Below the pieces are notes generated by a model. The model was not told the DNA's origin, searched no databases, and saw only the letters and a list, made by a program, of their open reading frames with translations. From contig NZ_CP104007.1 of assembly GCF_029201545.1 (NCBI RefSeq), positions 3,134,501-3,198,500 of the forward strand: 64,000 nucleotides of DNA, read 5' to 3'. How positions within the stretch are numbered: the stretch's first letter is position 1; every line of letters begins with the position of its first letter. A program made the translations under genes and the position numbers. Shown piece after piece: positions 26,039 through 35,934 of this stretch. The stretch comes from Devosia sp. FJ2-5-3 (GTDB lineage: Bacteria; Pseudomonadota; Alphaproteobacteria; Rhizobiales; Devosiaceae).

Positions 26039-27702
26039 CAGACGGTCAAATCCTTATAGCCGTTGGTAATCGGGTATCTGCGCCCGAGGCCGAATGCCTT
26101 GGGCGAGAGCTTTGGTCCAGGCGCGGACTGGCGGCGCTTGTATTCGGCGATGTTGACCAGGCGCTCAATGCGCTTGACCAGCGCCGGGTCATGGCCGCGC
26201 GCCACGATATCCCCGAGGGCCATTTCCTCTTCGACCATGCAGGTGAGGATATCGTCCAGCACCGGATAGGGCGGCAGGCTGTCCTGATCAGTCTGGTCGG
26301 GGCGCAGTTCGGCGCTCGGCGCCTTGTCGATGATGGACTGCGGGATGACGAGGCCGGACTTGCCGAGGCAATCGCCCGGCAGGTTCTTGTTGCGCCAGTC
26401 AGCCAGCGCATAGACCTGCATCTTGAACATGTCTTTGAGCGGATTGTAGCCGCCGTTCATGTCGCCATAGATGGTGGCGTAGCCAACGCCCATTTCCGAC
26501 TTGTTGCCGGTGGTGAGCAGCATGGACCCCAGCTTGTTGCTGACGGCCATGAGAATGGTGCCGCGCATGCGCGACTGGATGTTTTCTTCGGCCAGATCGA
26601 GCGGGCGATTGCCGAAGACGGGCGCGAGTTCGGCCAGAGCATGATCCACCGGCGCGCCGATGGCCACCACGTCATAGCGAACGCCGAGGCCGTCGGCGCA
26701 ATCCCTGGCATCGGCGAGGCTTGCCTCGGAGGTGTAGCGATAGGGCAGCATGAGGCAGTGGACTTTTTCAGGCCCGAAGGCATCCACCGCCATGGCCGCG
26801 ACCACGGCGCTGTCGATGCCGCCGGAAAGGCCAAGCACCACTTCGGAGAAGCCGTTCTTGTGGACATAGTCGCGCAGGCCGAGAACGGCGGCGCGCCATG
26901 GGGCTTCCTCGACAGAGGTCAGTTCGTTGACCACGCCATTGGTGCAGGTCCAGCCGTTTTCACCGCGCGCCCAGTCCGAGACGATGAAGTCGGTCTCGAA
27001 GGACTTGCCCTGCAACACCAGGCGATCGCCCGGCTCGATGGCGAAGGAGGCGCCGTCATAGACGAGCTCGTCCTGGCCGCCGATCTGGTTGAGGTAGAGC
27101 ATGGGCACGTCGTCTTCGGCGACGCGGGCGCGTACGAGGTTTTTCCGACCATGCTGCTTGTTGGTCCAATAGGGCGAGCCATTGGGGCAGAGCAGGATTT
27201 CGGCGCCCTCGCGCACGAGATGCTCGCAGACCCACGAATGCCAGATGTCCTCGCAGATGGGAATGCCGACCGAAATGCCCTTAATGGTCACCGGGAACGG
27301 CAAGGGACCGGCCTTGAAATAGCGTTTTTCGTAGAAGACGTCGTTATTGGGCAGTTCGCGCTTGTAGCGCGTGGCCGTGATCGCCCCGCGCTCGGCGACG
27401 ACCACCGCATTGTAGAGGTGATCGCCATCCTGCCAGATGGTGGGCAGGATAAGCGTCACATCCGTGCCGGCCGTGTCGGCCACCAGCGCATGGGCCGCAG
27501 CGATCGCGTCCGTAACGAATTGCGGCTTGAACAGCAGATCGTCCGGGAAATAGCCGGTCAGGAAGAGCTCGGAGAGCAGCAGGATATCGGCCTTGGCAGC
27601 GGTCGCGTCGGCGAGCGCCTGTCGGGCCAGAGCGAGGTTGCCGGTGAGGTCCCCCACCTTGGGATTGAGCTGGGCGAGCGCAATTCGAAGCTGGTCGGTC
27701 AC
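26038..27702 (-). CDS. nadE: Glutamine-dependent NAD+ synthetase
   Basis: This 554-residue two-domain enzyme makes NAD from deamido-NAD. The N-terminal nitrilase-type glutaminase has the catalytic triad E45 (LLLSELFLTGY), K114 and C150 (GIPICEDIW). The C-terminal synthetase has the P-loop-like SGGIDSA (about 294-300) and GNKSEMGVGYATIYGDM. It is complete and normal in length. It is followed without a gap by gltX, so both are likely on one transcript. nadC lies elsewhere in this window. Confidence 0.96.
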   Translation of the reverse strand: MTDQLRIALAQLNPKVGDLTGNLALARQALADATAAKADILLLSELFLTGYFPDDLLFKPQFVTDAIAAAHALVADTAGTDVTLILPTIWQDGDHLYNAVVVAERGAITATRYKRELPNNDVFYEKRYFKAGPLPFPVTIKGISVGIPICEDIWHSWVCEHLVREGAEILLCPNGSPYWTNKQHGRKNLVRARVAEDDVPMLYLNQIGGQDELVYDGASFAIEPGDRLVLQGKSFETDFIVSDWARGENGWTCTNGVVNELTSVEEAPWRAAVLGLRDYVHKNGFSEVVLGLSGGIDSAVVAAMAVDAFGPEKVHCLMLPYRYTSEASLADARDCADGLGVRYDVVAIGAPVDHALAELAPVFGNRPLDLAEENIQSRMRGTILMAVSNKLGSMLLTTGNKSEMGVGYATIYGDMNGGYNPLKDMFKMQVYALADWRNKNLPGDCLGKSGLVIPQSIIDKAPSAELRPDQTDQDSLPPYPVLDDILTCMVEEEMALGDIVARGHDPALVKRIERLVNIAEYKRRQSAPGPKLSPKAFGLGRRYPITNGYKDLTV

Positions 27703-27806
27703 GGCGATACTGGCCTAACTATTGCGGATAGCGACCAACCAAAGCCAGTCGCGCGCAAGACTTAGCCGTTGGGCCGGTTGAGGGCAAGCGCTGCGAGGCG
27801 GCCTGC

Positions 27807-28823
27807 CTAGAAGCGACCAGCGATTTCGAACAGCGCGCCGTAGCGGAGCATGGAGAACGGATTGTTGTTGATGATGTAGGTCTGCTGGCCCAGCGTCGGC
27901 GCCAGGTAATTGGGCGGCGGATTGGGATTGGCAACCGGATGGGTGATCGTCGCCCGCTCATAGGTGGCGTCGTATTGCCCCTGCAGATAGGAGGCCTTGG
28001 CGCCGACGCGCAGAACCAGATTGTCCGTGGGGCGGAAGCCCATCATCAGCTTGCCGCCGACGCCATAGGCGTGGCCATTGATCTGGGTGGCGGTGGACTG
28101 GATCGCCGTCTGGACGCCATTGGTCGTGCGCGGCTGGCCATAGGCACCGTAGGTCCCGTTGACCCAGGCATAGGGCGTCGCCGTCGCCTCGCCGGTGATG
28201 TCGAAGCCACCCATGTCGATCTTGCCGGCTAGGCCGATCTTGAGGGCATGGATGTCAAAATTGTTGATTTCGCTGTCGCCGCCGACGGTCCAGGCGCCAG
28301 TCGTGTCGGACCAGGTGATGTCGGTCGCGGTTCTGGCCGTGGTGAAATTGGCCCGGCCGGTATCGGGGGAGTCATTGGTGTATTGATAGCCGGTGACAAA
28401 GCCGATGCTGGCCTCGTCCGTGCCAAGGGGCAGCCAGCCGAAATCGGCACCTACATAGCCCAGACGCGCGGCCGGCAGGGTCATTCCCGGCCCACCATTG
28501 GTGGCGTAGGTGCCCTCATGGGCAATGCCGTAGCCGCCGGTGGCCTCGAGATAGGAGCGGGTGGACTGATCGTCGATGCGCACGAACGCTTCGCCCGAAT
28601 GGGTCTTGGTATCCATCGTTTCGGTATAGCTGCCGATGGAATGTTCCTGGCGGCCAAGGGAATACCAATAGCGGACACCCATCTCGAAGCGCAGTGGATT
28701 GTCTTCGCTGGTGGCCCACTGATCGGGATAAGAAGGCCGAAGGGGGGAATAGTCCGCCGCCAGAGCGTGACCGCCCAGTGCGAGTGTACACAGCGCGACC
28801 GTGGATTTTGCCACCAATTTCAT
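27807..28823 (-). CDS. Outer-membrane beta-barrel protein (porin-like)
   Basis: This 338-residue protein has a clear signal peptide ending GGHALAA (about residue 22). The mature part has alternating hydrophobic strands, including GVRYWYSLGR, RSYLEATGGYG and GKLMMGFRPTDNLVLRVGAKASYL, and ends in phenylalanine as outer-membrane barrels do. Number of strands and pore size cannot be judged. It stands alone with a 218-base upstream region. A GGAGG lies seven bases before the ATG. Confidence 0.8.
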   Translation of the reverse strand: MKLVAKSTVALCTLALGGHALAADYSPLRPSYPDQWATSEDNPLRFEMGVRYWYSLGRQEHSIGSYTETMDTKTHSGEAFVRIDDQSTRSYLEATGGYGIAHEGTYATNGGPGMTLPAARLGYVGADFGWLPLGTDEASIGFVTGYQYTNDSPDTGRANFTTARTATDITWSDTTGAWTVGGDSEINNFDIHALKIGLAGKIDMGGFDITGEATATPYAWVNGTYGAYGQPRTTNGVQTAIQSTATQINGHAYGVGGKLMMGFRPTDNLVLRVGAKASYLQGQYDATYERATITHPVANPNPPPNYLAPTLGQQTYIINNNPFSMLRYGALFEIAGRF

Positions 28824-28879
28824 CTGATCCTCCGGCGCCCATACTTGCTCGATATCTTTGCAATAGTTGAACGATTAGG

Positions 28880-28895
28880 GTTAATGTTCCCCTAA
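28880..28895 (-). promoter_or_regulatory. CtrA-like half-match upstream of the barrel protein
   Basis: On the minus strand this reads TTAG-N7-TTAAC, one mismatch from the CtrA box TTAA-N7-TTAAC. It lies 57-72 bases upstream of the start of the outer-membrane protein. Outer-membrane proteins are known CtrA targets in related bacteria, but one site with a mismatch is weak evidence. Confidence 0.3.
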
Positions 28896-29041
28896 GGTGC
28901 ACGAATTGGGGGATTGGTGTTTTGGTAATACGAGAAGAGCATTATCTGGGGAAATCGCGTCAAATCGCCGCCGTGACGCAACCCTAGTCGCGCTAGTGAG
29001 TTGCCCAAGATACGTCCGTTGAAGAACCAAAGCCTGTCACT

Positions 29042-29470
29042 ATGTCCAGCCGTGTCCTGATTGTAGAAGACGAGTTCATCGTCGCTTCCGAAATCGAGGA
29101 AATCATCGCCGATATGGGTCATCAATCCGTCGGGATTGCTGGCGACCAGCGAACGGCGCTGCGTCTGGCTCCGCAAGCGGAGATCGCTCTTGTCGACCTC
29201 AATCTGCGGGACGGCCCCACCGGCCAGGACATCGGCAAGATCCTGGCGCAGACCCACGGCGTGACCGTGGTCTTCCTCACCGCCAATCCCGCACAGCTCG
29301 GTGCTGGCGTCCCCGGCACGGTGGGCGTCCTGTCCAAGCCGGTCGCCGAGGCGGACCTCAAGGAAGTGATCAACTACGCTATCCAGAGGCGTCGCGCCGC
29401 TGCAGCGGCCCCTCCGCGCCGGCTCAAGCTGTTCAACTGGTCGGACATGAACAATATTCTGCCGAACTGA
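29042..29470 (+). CDS. Single-domain response regulator
   Basis: This 142-residue protein is a receiver domain with no output domain: acidic pair ED at 10-11, phospho-acceptor D52 (LVDLNLRDG), T79 in FLTAN and the conserved lysine in VLSKPV. A basic, alanine-rich linker follows. Such stand-alone receivers act as phosphate carriers or protein-binding switches. Its gene is convergent with an HWE histidine kinase, ending ten bases from that gene's stop, so the two are probable partners. Confidence 0.9.
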   Translation: MSSRVLIVEDEFIVASEIEEIIADMGHQSVGIAGDQRTALRLAPQAEIALVDLNLRDGPTGQDIGKILAQTHGVTVVFLTANPAQLGAGVPGTVGVLSKPVAEADLKEVINYAIQRRRAAAAAPPRRLKLFNWSDMNNILPN

Positions 29471-29480
29471 CGCGCTCCCG

Positions 29481-31397
29481 CTAGGGGGTCGGTCGTGGCT
29501 GCAGTCGATTGGACCGGGTCAGCGAATCCAGCGGCAGGATCAGATCGACAACCAGACCTTCCCGGTTCCAGTGCCGCACGATTGAACCGCGCAATTGCCC
29601 TTCAACCGACAGGCCGATCAATTTCGAACCAAACCCGCCCTCATTGACAGGCTCGATGATCGTCGGGCCATTCAGCTCGGTCCATGTCAGGCAATAGTTA
29701 TCGCCCTCTTTGCGTCCGGTGATCTGGATCCGCCCCTCGCCCCGGCTTAGGGCACCGTATTTTGCCGCGTTGGTCGCGAGTTCGTGAAAGAGCAGAGCGA
29801 GAGGGGTGGCGGCTGCATCGTCGATGGCCGTGTCTTCACCCGTGAAAATTATCCGGCTGGCGCCATCGACCTCATAGGGTTTCATCAGACGGGCGGTGAG
29901 GGCCCACAAGGTCCCCTCCCCCGCTGCCAATCCGGTGATATGGCCCTGGGGGCGCACAAAGTCATGGGCTTCGCCGAGCGCGTAGATGCGGTGGCGCAAT
30001 TGGTCGGCAAATTCCTTTACCGCGGGCTGGCCACGCGCCGACAGGCTCACAATGCCGATGAGCACGGCAAAGATGTTCTTGATGCGGTGGCTGAGCTCCT
30101 GCGCGATCAGCTCACGCTCTTCAGCGGCGCGACGAGAATCGTTGATGTCCGTGCAGGTGCCGATCCAGCGGGTGATTTCGCCGTTGGCGTCACGAATGGG
30201 CAGGGCCAGGCCAAGGGCCCAGCGATACTCGCCGGAGTGGTGGCGCAAGCGATATTCCACCTGGTATGGCTCGCCTGTTTCCAGCGAGCGGGCCCAGACC
30301 GCGTCGCTATGCGCACGGTCGTCCGGATGGCAGATCTCACGCCAGCCGTGGCCATCGGTATGGCCCGGGTTGACCCCGGTGAACTCGTACCAGCGGGCGT
30401 TGAAATATTCATGGTAACCGTCCGGCCGCGCTGACCACACCATTTGCGGCATGGTGTCGGCGAGCGTGCGGAAACGCAATTCGCTCTCGGCCAATGCATC
30501 GGCGGCCCGACGCTGGTCCGTCACGTCGATCGCTACGCCGGGGAAGCGATAGACCCGACCCTCGGCATCGACCCGGGGCCGACCCGAGGTCATCAGCCAG
30601 CGCCGCGTGCCGTCGGGCGCGACAACGCGATATTCGACCTGAAAATCGCCAACCTCATCCACCGCCCGGCGTAATTCTGCGCCGACGCGGGGAAGATCCT
30701 CATGATCGATGGCGAGGAGATATTGCTCTATCGGGACGCCGAGCCCGGCCTGCTGCGGGTCGACATTGTACATGCGGGCAAACTGATCGTCGGAGGTGAC
30801 GATATTGTCGATGACATTCCAGTCCCAGGTGCCCACCAGGGCGGAACTGGAGAGGGCCATGGACAGCCGCTCCTCGCTGCGGGCAAGGGCCTTCTTGGCG
30901 AGAACGCGGTCAGTCGTTTCATGCACGACGCAGAGCGTGCCCATGGACTGTCCGTCGTCGCCGACAATGGGGGAGTAGTGCAGGTCCATCCAGCCCGACT
31001 CCATCTGGCCGTGGCGGTTGAGGACCAGTTCCTGGTCGCGCAGGGCATAGGACTCGCCGCGCAGCCCGCGCTCGATATTGTTGTGATTGAACTCGGCAAT
31101 CTCCGGCCATGCCTTGAGCGCCGGCATGCCGAAAATGTCGGGATGGCGCTGGCCGGCAAAGCGGGCATAGGCGTCATTGTAGATGAGCAGGCCTTCACGC
31201 CCCACCATCATGACCATCGCGGTCGACCCGACCATGACCAGGCGAACAGCGCCCTTGAGGCTCTCAGGCCAATCGGGGATGGCGCCGAGCGAGGTGGTGC
31301 CCCAGTCGAATTCGTTCAGCAGTTTTACTGTGGGATCACGCTCCAGCTCCGCGCGTCGTTCCTGCGAAGCATTTGGAAACAGAGACTTGGGCATCAA
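29481..31397 (-). CDS. HWE-family histidine kinase with three PAS domains
   Basis: This 638-residue soluble sensor kinase has PAS-like domains at about 55-165, 175-295 and 305-420. Phospho-acceptor His437 follows in ELSHRIKNIFAVL, then the HWE-type ATPase: FHELATNAAKYGAL with H538 and N543, and WTE at 572-574. These H and W-x-E residues define the HWE family, common in Hyphomicrobiales. No transmembrane helix is seen, so it senses in the cytoplasm. It faces a single-domain response regulator. The signal is unknown. Confidence 0.92.
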   Translation of the reverse strand: MMPKSLFPNASQERRAELERDPTVKLLNEFDWGTTSLGAIPDWPESLKGAVRLVMVGSTAMVMMVGREGLLIYNDAYARFAGQRHPDIFGMPALKAWPEIAEFNHNNIERGLRGESYALRDQELVLNRHGQMESGWMDLHYSPIVGDDGQSMGTLCVVHETTDRVLAKKALARSEERLSMALSSSALVGTWDWNVIDNIVTSDDQFARMYNVDPQQAGLGVPIEQYLLAIDHEDLPRVGAELRRAVDEVGDFQVEYRVVAPDGTRRWLMTSGRPRVDAEGRVYRFPGVAIDVTDQRRAADALAESELRFRTLADTMPQMVWSARPDGYHEYFNARWYEFTGVNPGHTDGHGWREICHPDDRAHSDAVWARSLETGEPYQVEYRLRHHSGEYRWALGLALPIRDANGEITRWIGTCTDINDSRRAAEERELIAQELSHRIKNIFAVLIGIVSLSARGQPAVKEFADQLRHRIYALGEAHDFVRPQGHITGLAAGEGTLWALTARLMKPYEVDGASRIIFTGEDTAIDDAAATPLALLFHELATNAAKYGALSRGEGRIQITGRKEGDNYCLTWTELNGPTIIEPVNEGGFGSKLIGLSVEGQLRGSIVRHWNREGLVVDLILPLDSLTRSNRLQPRPTP

Positions 31398-31501
31398 CTA
31401 CTCACATCAAGAGCGATCGGTGGGGGCAAGTCGGCAAGAATTTGGGCCGCGCGCAGATTTCACAACGCACGGCCCTATCTTAAGTTCAGGCGATGGCCCG
31501 C

Positions 31502-32875
31502 CTATTCGCCCGCCAATCGATGCGGTACGGGCTTTTCCGCATGGACTTCCTCGGCCACGAGGAAAGCAAGCTCGAGGGCCTGGCTGGCGTTGAGGCGTGG
31601 GTCGCAATAGGTGTTGTAGCGGTCCGACAGAGTTGCCTCGGTGACTGCCGAGAGCCCGCCGACGCATTCGGTGACATCGTCGCCGGTCATCTCGATATGA
31701 ACGCCGCCGGCATAGGTCCCCATCTCGCGGTGAACCTGGAAGAAGTTCTTCACCTCGCCCAGGACGCGGTCGAACGGACGGGTCTTGAAGCCTGTGGAAG
31801 CCTTGATGGTGTTGCCGTGCATGGGGTCGCAGCACCAGACGACGGTACGACCGGCGCGCTGGACGGTCTCGATCAGGCGCGGCAGATGCTCCTGGACCTT
31901 GTCAGCGCCGAAACGCGAAATCAGCGTGATGCGGCCGGCCTCGTCGGTGGGGTTGAGCCGATCGAGCAGGCGCAGCAGATCGTCATTGCTCAGGCTTGGG
32001 CCGCACTTGAGGCCGATGGGATTGTTGATGCCGGCGAAAAACTCGACATGACCGGCATCGGGCTGGCGGGTACGGTCGCCGATCCAGAGCATATGACCAG
32101 AGGTGGCGTACCAGTCATTGGTGATGCTGTCGCGACGGGTCAGCGCTTCCTCATAGCCGAGGAGAAGGGCCTCATGGCTGGTGTAGAAGCTGGTCTGCTT
32201 GAGCGCCGGAGTATTTTCCGGATTGATGCCCAGAGCGGACATGAAGGTGATGGCGTCGTCGATCTTGCGCGCCACTTCCTCGAAGCGAACATTCCAGTTC
32301 GACCCCTTCATGAAGCCCATGGTCCATTCGTGGATGCGCGTCAGCTCGGCATAGCCGCCCATAGAGAAGGCGCGCAGCAGATTGAGCGTGGCCGCCGACT
32401 GGCGATAGGCCTGCAGCATGCGGTCCGGATCGGGAACGCGGGAGGCTTCGGTGAACTCGATGGCGTTGATGATATCGCCGCGATAGCTCGGCAGCTCGAC
32501 CCCATCGATGATTTCCGTATCCGCCGAGCGCGGCTTGGCGAACTGGCCGGCGACGCGGCCGACCTTGACCACGGGCTTGGCGGCACCATGGGTCAGGACC
32601 ACGGCCATCTGCAGGAAGACGCGGAAGAAGTCGCGGATGTGGTCGGCGCCGTGTTCGGCAAAGCTCTCGGCGCAGTCGCCGCCCTGGAGCAGGAAGGCCT
32701 CGCCACGGGCGACGGCGGCAAGCCGCGCCTTGAGTTCGCGCGCCTCGCCGGCAAAGACCAGCGGCGGGAAAGTGGCCAGTTGACGCTCGGCCTCAGCGAG
32801 GGCGACGGGATCGGGATAGGCCGGCACCTGATGGAGGGGCTTATCGCGCCAGCTGCTGGGGGTCCAAGTGGTCAT
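31502..32875 (-). CDS. 3-deoxy-7-phosphoheptulonate synthase, class II (plant type)
   Basis: This 457-residue enzyme condenses phosphoenolpyruvate and erythrose-4-phosphate, the first step of the shikimate pathway. Class II signatures are present: [40 protein letters not shown], and [12 protein letters not shown] with the metal-site cysteine. Class II enzymes are about 450-470 residues, matching this one. No other aromatic pathway gene is adjacent. No clear terminator or attenuator is seen around it. Confidence 0.94.
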   Translation of the reverse strand: MTTWTPSSWRDKPLHQVPAYPDPVALAEAERQLATFPPLVFAGEARELKARLAAVARGEAFLLQGGDCAESFAEHGADHIRDFFRVFLQMAVVLTHGAAKPVVKVGRVAGQFAKPRSADTEIIDGVELPSYRGDIINAIEFTEASRVPDPDRMLQAYRQSAATLNLLRAFSMGGYAELTRIHEWTMGFMKGSNWNVRFEEVARKIDDAITFMSALGINPENTPALKQTSFYTSHEALLLGYEEALTRRDSITNDWYATSGHMLWIGDRTRQPDAGHVEFFAGINNPIGLKCGPSLSNDDLLRLLDRLNPTDEAGRITLISRFGADKVQEHLPRLIETVQRAGRTVVWCCDPMHGNTIKASTGFKTRPFDRVLGEVKNFFQVHREMGTYAGGVHIEMTGDDVTECVGGLSAVTEATLSDRYNTYCDPRLNASQALELAFLVAEEVHAEKPVPHRLAGE

Positions 32876-32954
32876 GTTCAGTCTCGCTCACACAGGTGCA
32901 TTGGCGCTTGCTGGCGGTCTAGCAAGCTGGTGCCGCCCTGCCAAGCGCAAAGGA

Positions 32955-34334
32955 TCAGCCGCCAATCTTCTGACAGTTTCGATAGACGTAGCTCGGAGCC
33001 TTGAACGTCACCAGTTCTTCGGCTGCCGAAGGATGCAGGGCGATGGTCCGGTCGAGATCGGCCTTGGTCGCCCCCATGCCCACCGCGACGGCGACGAGCT
33101 GGATCATTTCGGCCGCGCCAGGGCCCAGGATGTGGACGCCGAGCACCTTGCCGCCGTCTTTCTCGGTGATCAGCTTGAAGATCATCCGGTCGGACTTGGT
33201 CGAGAGCGTATTTTGCATCGGGCGGAAGCGGGCGAGATAGACATCGACATCGCCATGCGTTGCCGCCTCGGTCTCGGTGAGGCCGACGACGCCGATTTCA
33301 GGCTCGGCAAAGACTGCGGTCGGGATCACTGAGTGATCGACGGCCAGGGGATTGTCGTTGAAGACGGTCTCGGCGAAGTACCAGCCTTCGCGAATGGCGA
33401 CCGGCGTCAGTTGTGCCCGCCCGGTGACGTCGCCGACAGCGTAGATGGAGGGCACGGAGGTCTGCGAATAGGCATCGACAGCGATGGTGCCGTCTTCGTT
33501 GAGCGCAACGCCGGCGGTTTCGAGGCCGAGGCCCTCGACATTGGCGACGCGGCCGGTGGCGAACATCACGACATCATAGGGGGCGGTGACGCCGTCGCTG
33601 AAGGTGGCGTGGATGGCGTCGCCCATCTTGGAAAGCGAAGCGATCTTGGTCTGATAGGTCAGGCGGACGCCGCGCGTGGTAAGGCCGGCCTCAAGGCCGC
33701 GACGCATGTCCTCGTCAAAGCCGCGCAGGACGCAATCGCCGCGATAGACGATTGTGGTGTCGACGCCCAGCCCGGCGAAAATGGTCGCGAACTCGACCGC
33801 GATATAGCCCCCGCCCTCGATCAGGATGGACCTGGGAAGTTTCGGCAGGTCGAAGGCTTCATTGGAAGAGATACCGAACTCGGCACCCGGAATATCGGGG
33901 AAATAGGGACGCCCGCCGGTGGCGACGAGGAGATATTTCGCCGTGAGGTCGCGGCCCGCTCCCGCCAGGCGGATGGCGTTGGTGCCGGTGACAACGGCCC
34001 GATCCCGGATGATCTCGACGCCGGGCTTTTCCAGGTTCGCGGTATAGGCGGACTCGAGCCGGGTGATTTCCTTTTCCTTGTTGGCGACAAGGGTCGGCCA
34101 GTCGAAGCTGGCATCGACCTGCCAGCCAAAACTGTCGGCAATCTCGAACTGATCCCGGAAACGCGAGGCGTAGACATAGAGCTTCTTGGGGACGCAACCC
34201 CGAATGACGCAGGTGCCGCCAATGCGGAATTCCTCGACGATGGCGACCTTAGCGCCATAGGTTGCGGCCATTCGCGCGGCGCGCACACCGCCCGATCCCG
34301 CCCCGATGACCAGAAGATCGTAATCATAAGCCAT
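32955..34334 (-). CDS. gor: Glutathione-disulfide reductase
   Basis: This 459-residue FAD flavoprotein reduces oxidised glutathione with NADPH. The FAD motif is VIGAGSGGVRAAR (9-21), the redox-active disulfide is C42 and C47 in GGTCVIRGCVPKK, and the C-terminal HPSAAEELV holds the catalytic histidine of the partner subunit. The ATG at 34334 was chosen because AAGGAG sits ten bases upstream. It has its own upstream region after the terminator of the DUF2059 gene. Mercuric and trypanothione reductases share the fold but fit less well. Confidence 0.93.
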   Translation of the reverse strand: MAYDYDLLVIGAGSGGVRAARMAATYGAKVAIVEEFRIGGTCVIRGCVPKKLYVYASRFRDQFEIADSFGWQVDASFDWPTLVANKEKEITRLESAYTANLEKPGVEIIRDRAVVTGTNAIRLAGAGRDLTAKYLLVATGGRPYFPDIPGAEFGISSNEAFDLPKLPRSILIEGGGYIAVEFATIFAGLGVDTTIVYRGDCVLRGFDEDMRRGLEAGLTTRGVRLTYQTKIASLSKMGDAIHATFSDGVTAPYDVVMFATGRVANVEGLGLETAGVALNEDGTIAVDAYSQTSVPSIYAVGDVTGRAQLTPVAIREGWYFAETVFNDNPLAVDHSVIPTAVFAEPEIGVVGLTETEAATHGDVDVYLARFRPMQNTLSTKSDRMIFKLITEKDGGKVLGVHILGPGAAEMIQLVAVAVGMGATKADLDRTIALHPSAAEELVTFKAPSYVYRNCQKIGG

Positions 34335-34389
34335 CGCGGCCAAGCTCCTTCATCGTTTCTTACCGATATATATTGGCGTCGGCTTGCCA

Positions 34390-34418
34390 TAAAAAAAGAC
34401 CCCGCACAAGGCGGGGTC
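34390..34418 (-). terminator. Rho-independent terminator after the DUF2059 gene
   Basis: On the minus strand GACCCCGC pairs with GCGGGGTC around a short loop and is followed by a run of seven T residues. It ends the rpiA-DUF2059 transcript before gor. Confidence 0.9.
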
Positions 34419-34436
34419 CGGTGACCGCGACGGGCC

Positions 34437-34964
34437 TTAGAGCTCGATGCCCTTGGTGCGCAGTTCGGAGCGCACCTTGGCGAAGAATTCACGCTTGAGG
34501 TTGTTGTTGAACACCTGCATGACGCGCTGCAGATCCGTGTTCAGCTCGGAATTGGCCTGCGCCAGCTTCTGGCCGGTCGCCGATTCATAGAAGGCCACAA
34601 TTTCCCGCAGCTCGTCGATGGAGAAGCGCGTGGCATAGACGCGGGCAAACTGATCCAGGAGCTCGCCCTTGCGGCCATTATACTCCTGGATGACCTTGGT
34701 GATGGCCTCGTCGGTCTGCTGCAGAATTTCAGGGTTCTGCGTGACGATCTGCTGCATCGTTTCGATGCCGGTCTCGACGACGGCGACTTCATAGACCGAG
34801 GCGCGGTCGGTGAGGTCGATATATTTGCGCGCCAAGGCCAGCTGTTCGGGCGGCACTTCCTGTGCAATGGCCGGAACAGAAAGACCGATCAAACCAGCTG
34901 TCATAACTGCGGCAATGATTGTCTTGGCGCCGCGCATCAAATCCATAGTCATCCAATTGCCCAT
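34437..34964 (-). CDS. DUF2059 domain-containing exported protein
   Basis: This roughly 175-residue protein has a signal peptide ending SVPAIAQE, followed by an alpha-helical DUF2059 region (QLALARKYIDLTDRA, then ELREIVAFYESATGQKL). The family is common in alphaproteobacteria, is probably periplasmic, and has no settled function. Several nearby in-frame starts are possible (34979, 34964, 34952, 34946); 34964 was chosen as the first ATG after the rpiA stop. It lies about 20 bases after rpiA and shares its terminator. Confidence 0.82.
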   Translation of the reverse strand: MGNWMTMDLMRGAKTIIAAVMTAGLIGLSVPAIAQEVPPEQLALARKYIDLTDRASVYEVAVVETGIETMQQIVTQNPEILQQTDEAITKVIQEYNGRKGELLDQFARVYATRFSIDELREIVAFYESATGQKLAQANSELNTDLQRVMQVFNNNLKREFFAKVRSELRTKGIEL

Positions 34965-34985
34965 CTTTTGCCGATCCACGCTCGG

Positions 34986-35684
34986 TCAGTTGCCTTTGAC
35001 GAGTGTTTTTACGCCATCTGGCGTCGCCACATAAGCCTTGCTGCACATATTGAGGAAAAGTCCATGCTGGACTACGCCCGGAATGTCCAGCAGGTCGCGC
35101 GAAAGCGCTTCTGGCTGTGAAATACGGCCAAAAAAAGCGTCCAGAATGAGGTGGCCGCCATCGGTGACGAATGGCGAGCCCTGATCCTCACCGCGCAAGC
35201 GCAGGCCACCCTCTGCCCCGTGGGCAGCGATTACTTGCTCGACGCTGTGGCGCGTCGCGCGCAGGCCGAAGCGGTTGACTTCGATGGGCAGCGGAAACCG
35301 GCCCAGCGTTTCCACCAGCTTGCTGGCGTCGGCGATGACGATCATGGCGTCCGAGGCCGCCGCGACGATCTTTTCGCGCAGCAGCGCGCCGCCACCGCCT
35401 TTGATGAGGTTGAAGTCGGGATCGATTTCGTCCGCGCCATCCACGGTGAGATCCAGGCGATCAAGCGTGTCGAGATCGGAAAGGGGGATGTTCAGTTCCA
35501 GAGCCTGGCGTGCGGTCGCCTCAGAGGTCGGAACGCAGATCACTTGCAGTCCCTGGGCCACTTTTTCGCCGAGCAGATCAACGAAGTGGCGCGCCGTAGA
35601 GCCGGTGCCCAAGCCGAGCCGCATGCCCTCCCGAACTTCCGTCAGGGCCATTGCGGCCGCCTCGCGCTTGAGTGTTTCGCTCAT
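34986..35684 (-). CDS. rpiA: Ribose-5-phosphate isomerase A
   Basis: This 232-residue enzyme interconverts ribose-5-phosphate and ribulose-5-phosphate in the pentose phosphate pathway. Characteristic segments are [35 protein letters not shown] and DGGHLILDA. The length is typical. A candidate promoter (TTGACA on the minus strand at 35734-35739, spacer 17, CATTCA) lies just upstream. It leads a two-gene unit with the DUF2059 gene. Confidence 0.95.
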   Translation of the reverse strand: MSETLKREAAAMALTEVREGMRLGLGTGSTARHFVDLLGEKVAQGLQVICVPTSEATARQALELNIPLSDLDTLDRLDLTVDGADEIDPDFNLIKGGGGALLREKIVAAASDAMIVIADASKLVETLGRFPLPIEVNRFGLRATRHSVEQVIAAHGAEGGLRLRGEDQGSPFVTDGGHLILDAFFGRISQPEALSRDLLDIPGVVQHGLFLNMCSKAYVATPDGVKTLVKGN

Positions 35685-35710
35685 CGTTGCAATCCCCTTG
35701 AACTGGGCCG

Positions 35711-35739
35711 TGAATGACTACGGCACGCTGTACTGTCAA
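35711..35739 (-). promoter_or_regulatory. Candidate promoter of rpiA
   Basis: A perfect -35 hexamer TTGACA (35734-35739, minus strand) is followed after 17 bases by CATTCA at 35711-35716. The predicted start site lies about 20 bases before the rpiA ATG. The -10 element is weak. Confidence 0.4.
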
Positions 35740-35934
35740 GACCGCCCCCAGGGAAACACTCACGTAATGGTGAATTGGAGTGTAACTGGCCAGCAACACA
35801 ATATGGCAAGCCTGACACGGTTATGGCGAAAACATGTCCTTTAACACTTTTCGCCTACAGTCAGTGGGCGTAATGAGCGCAATCGCACCATCCCGAATCA
35901 GATGGTCGCATTCCTGCAGAGGCCGAGGGTAAGC

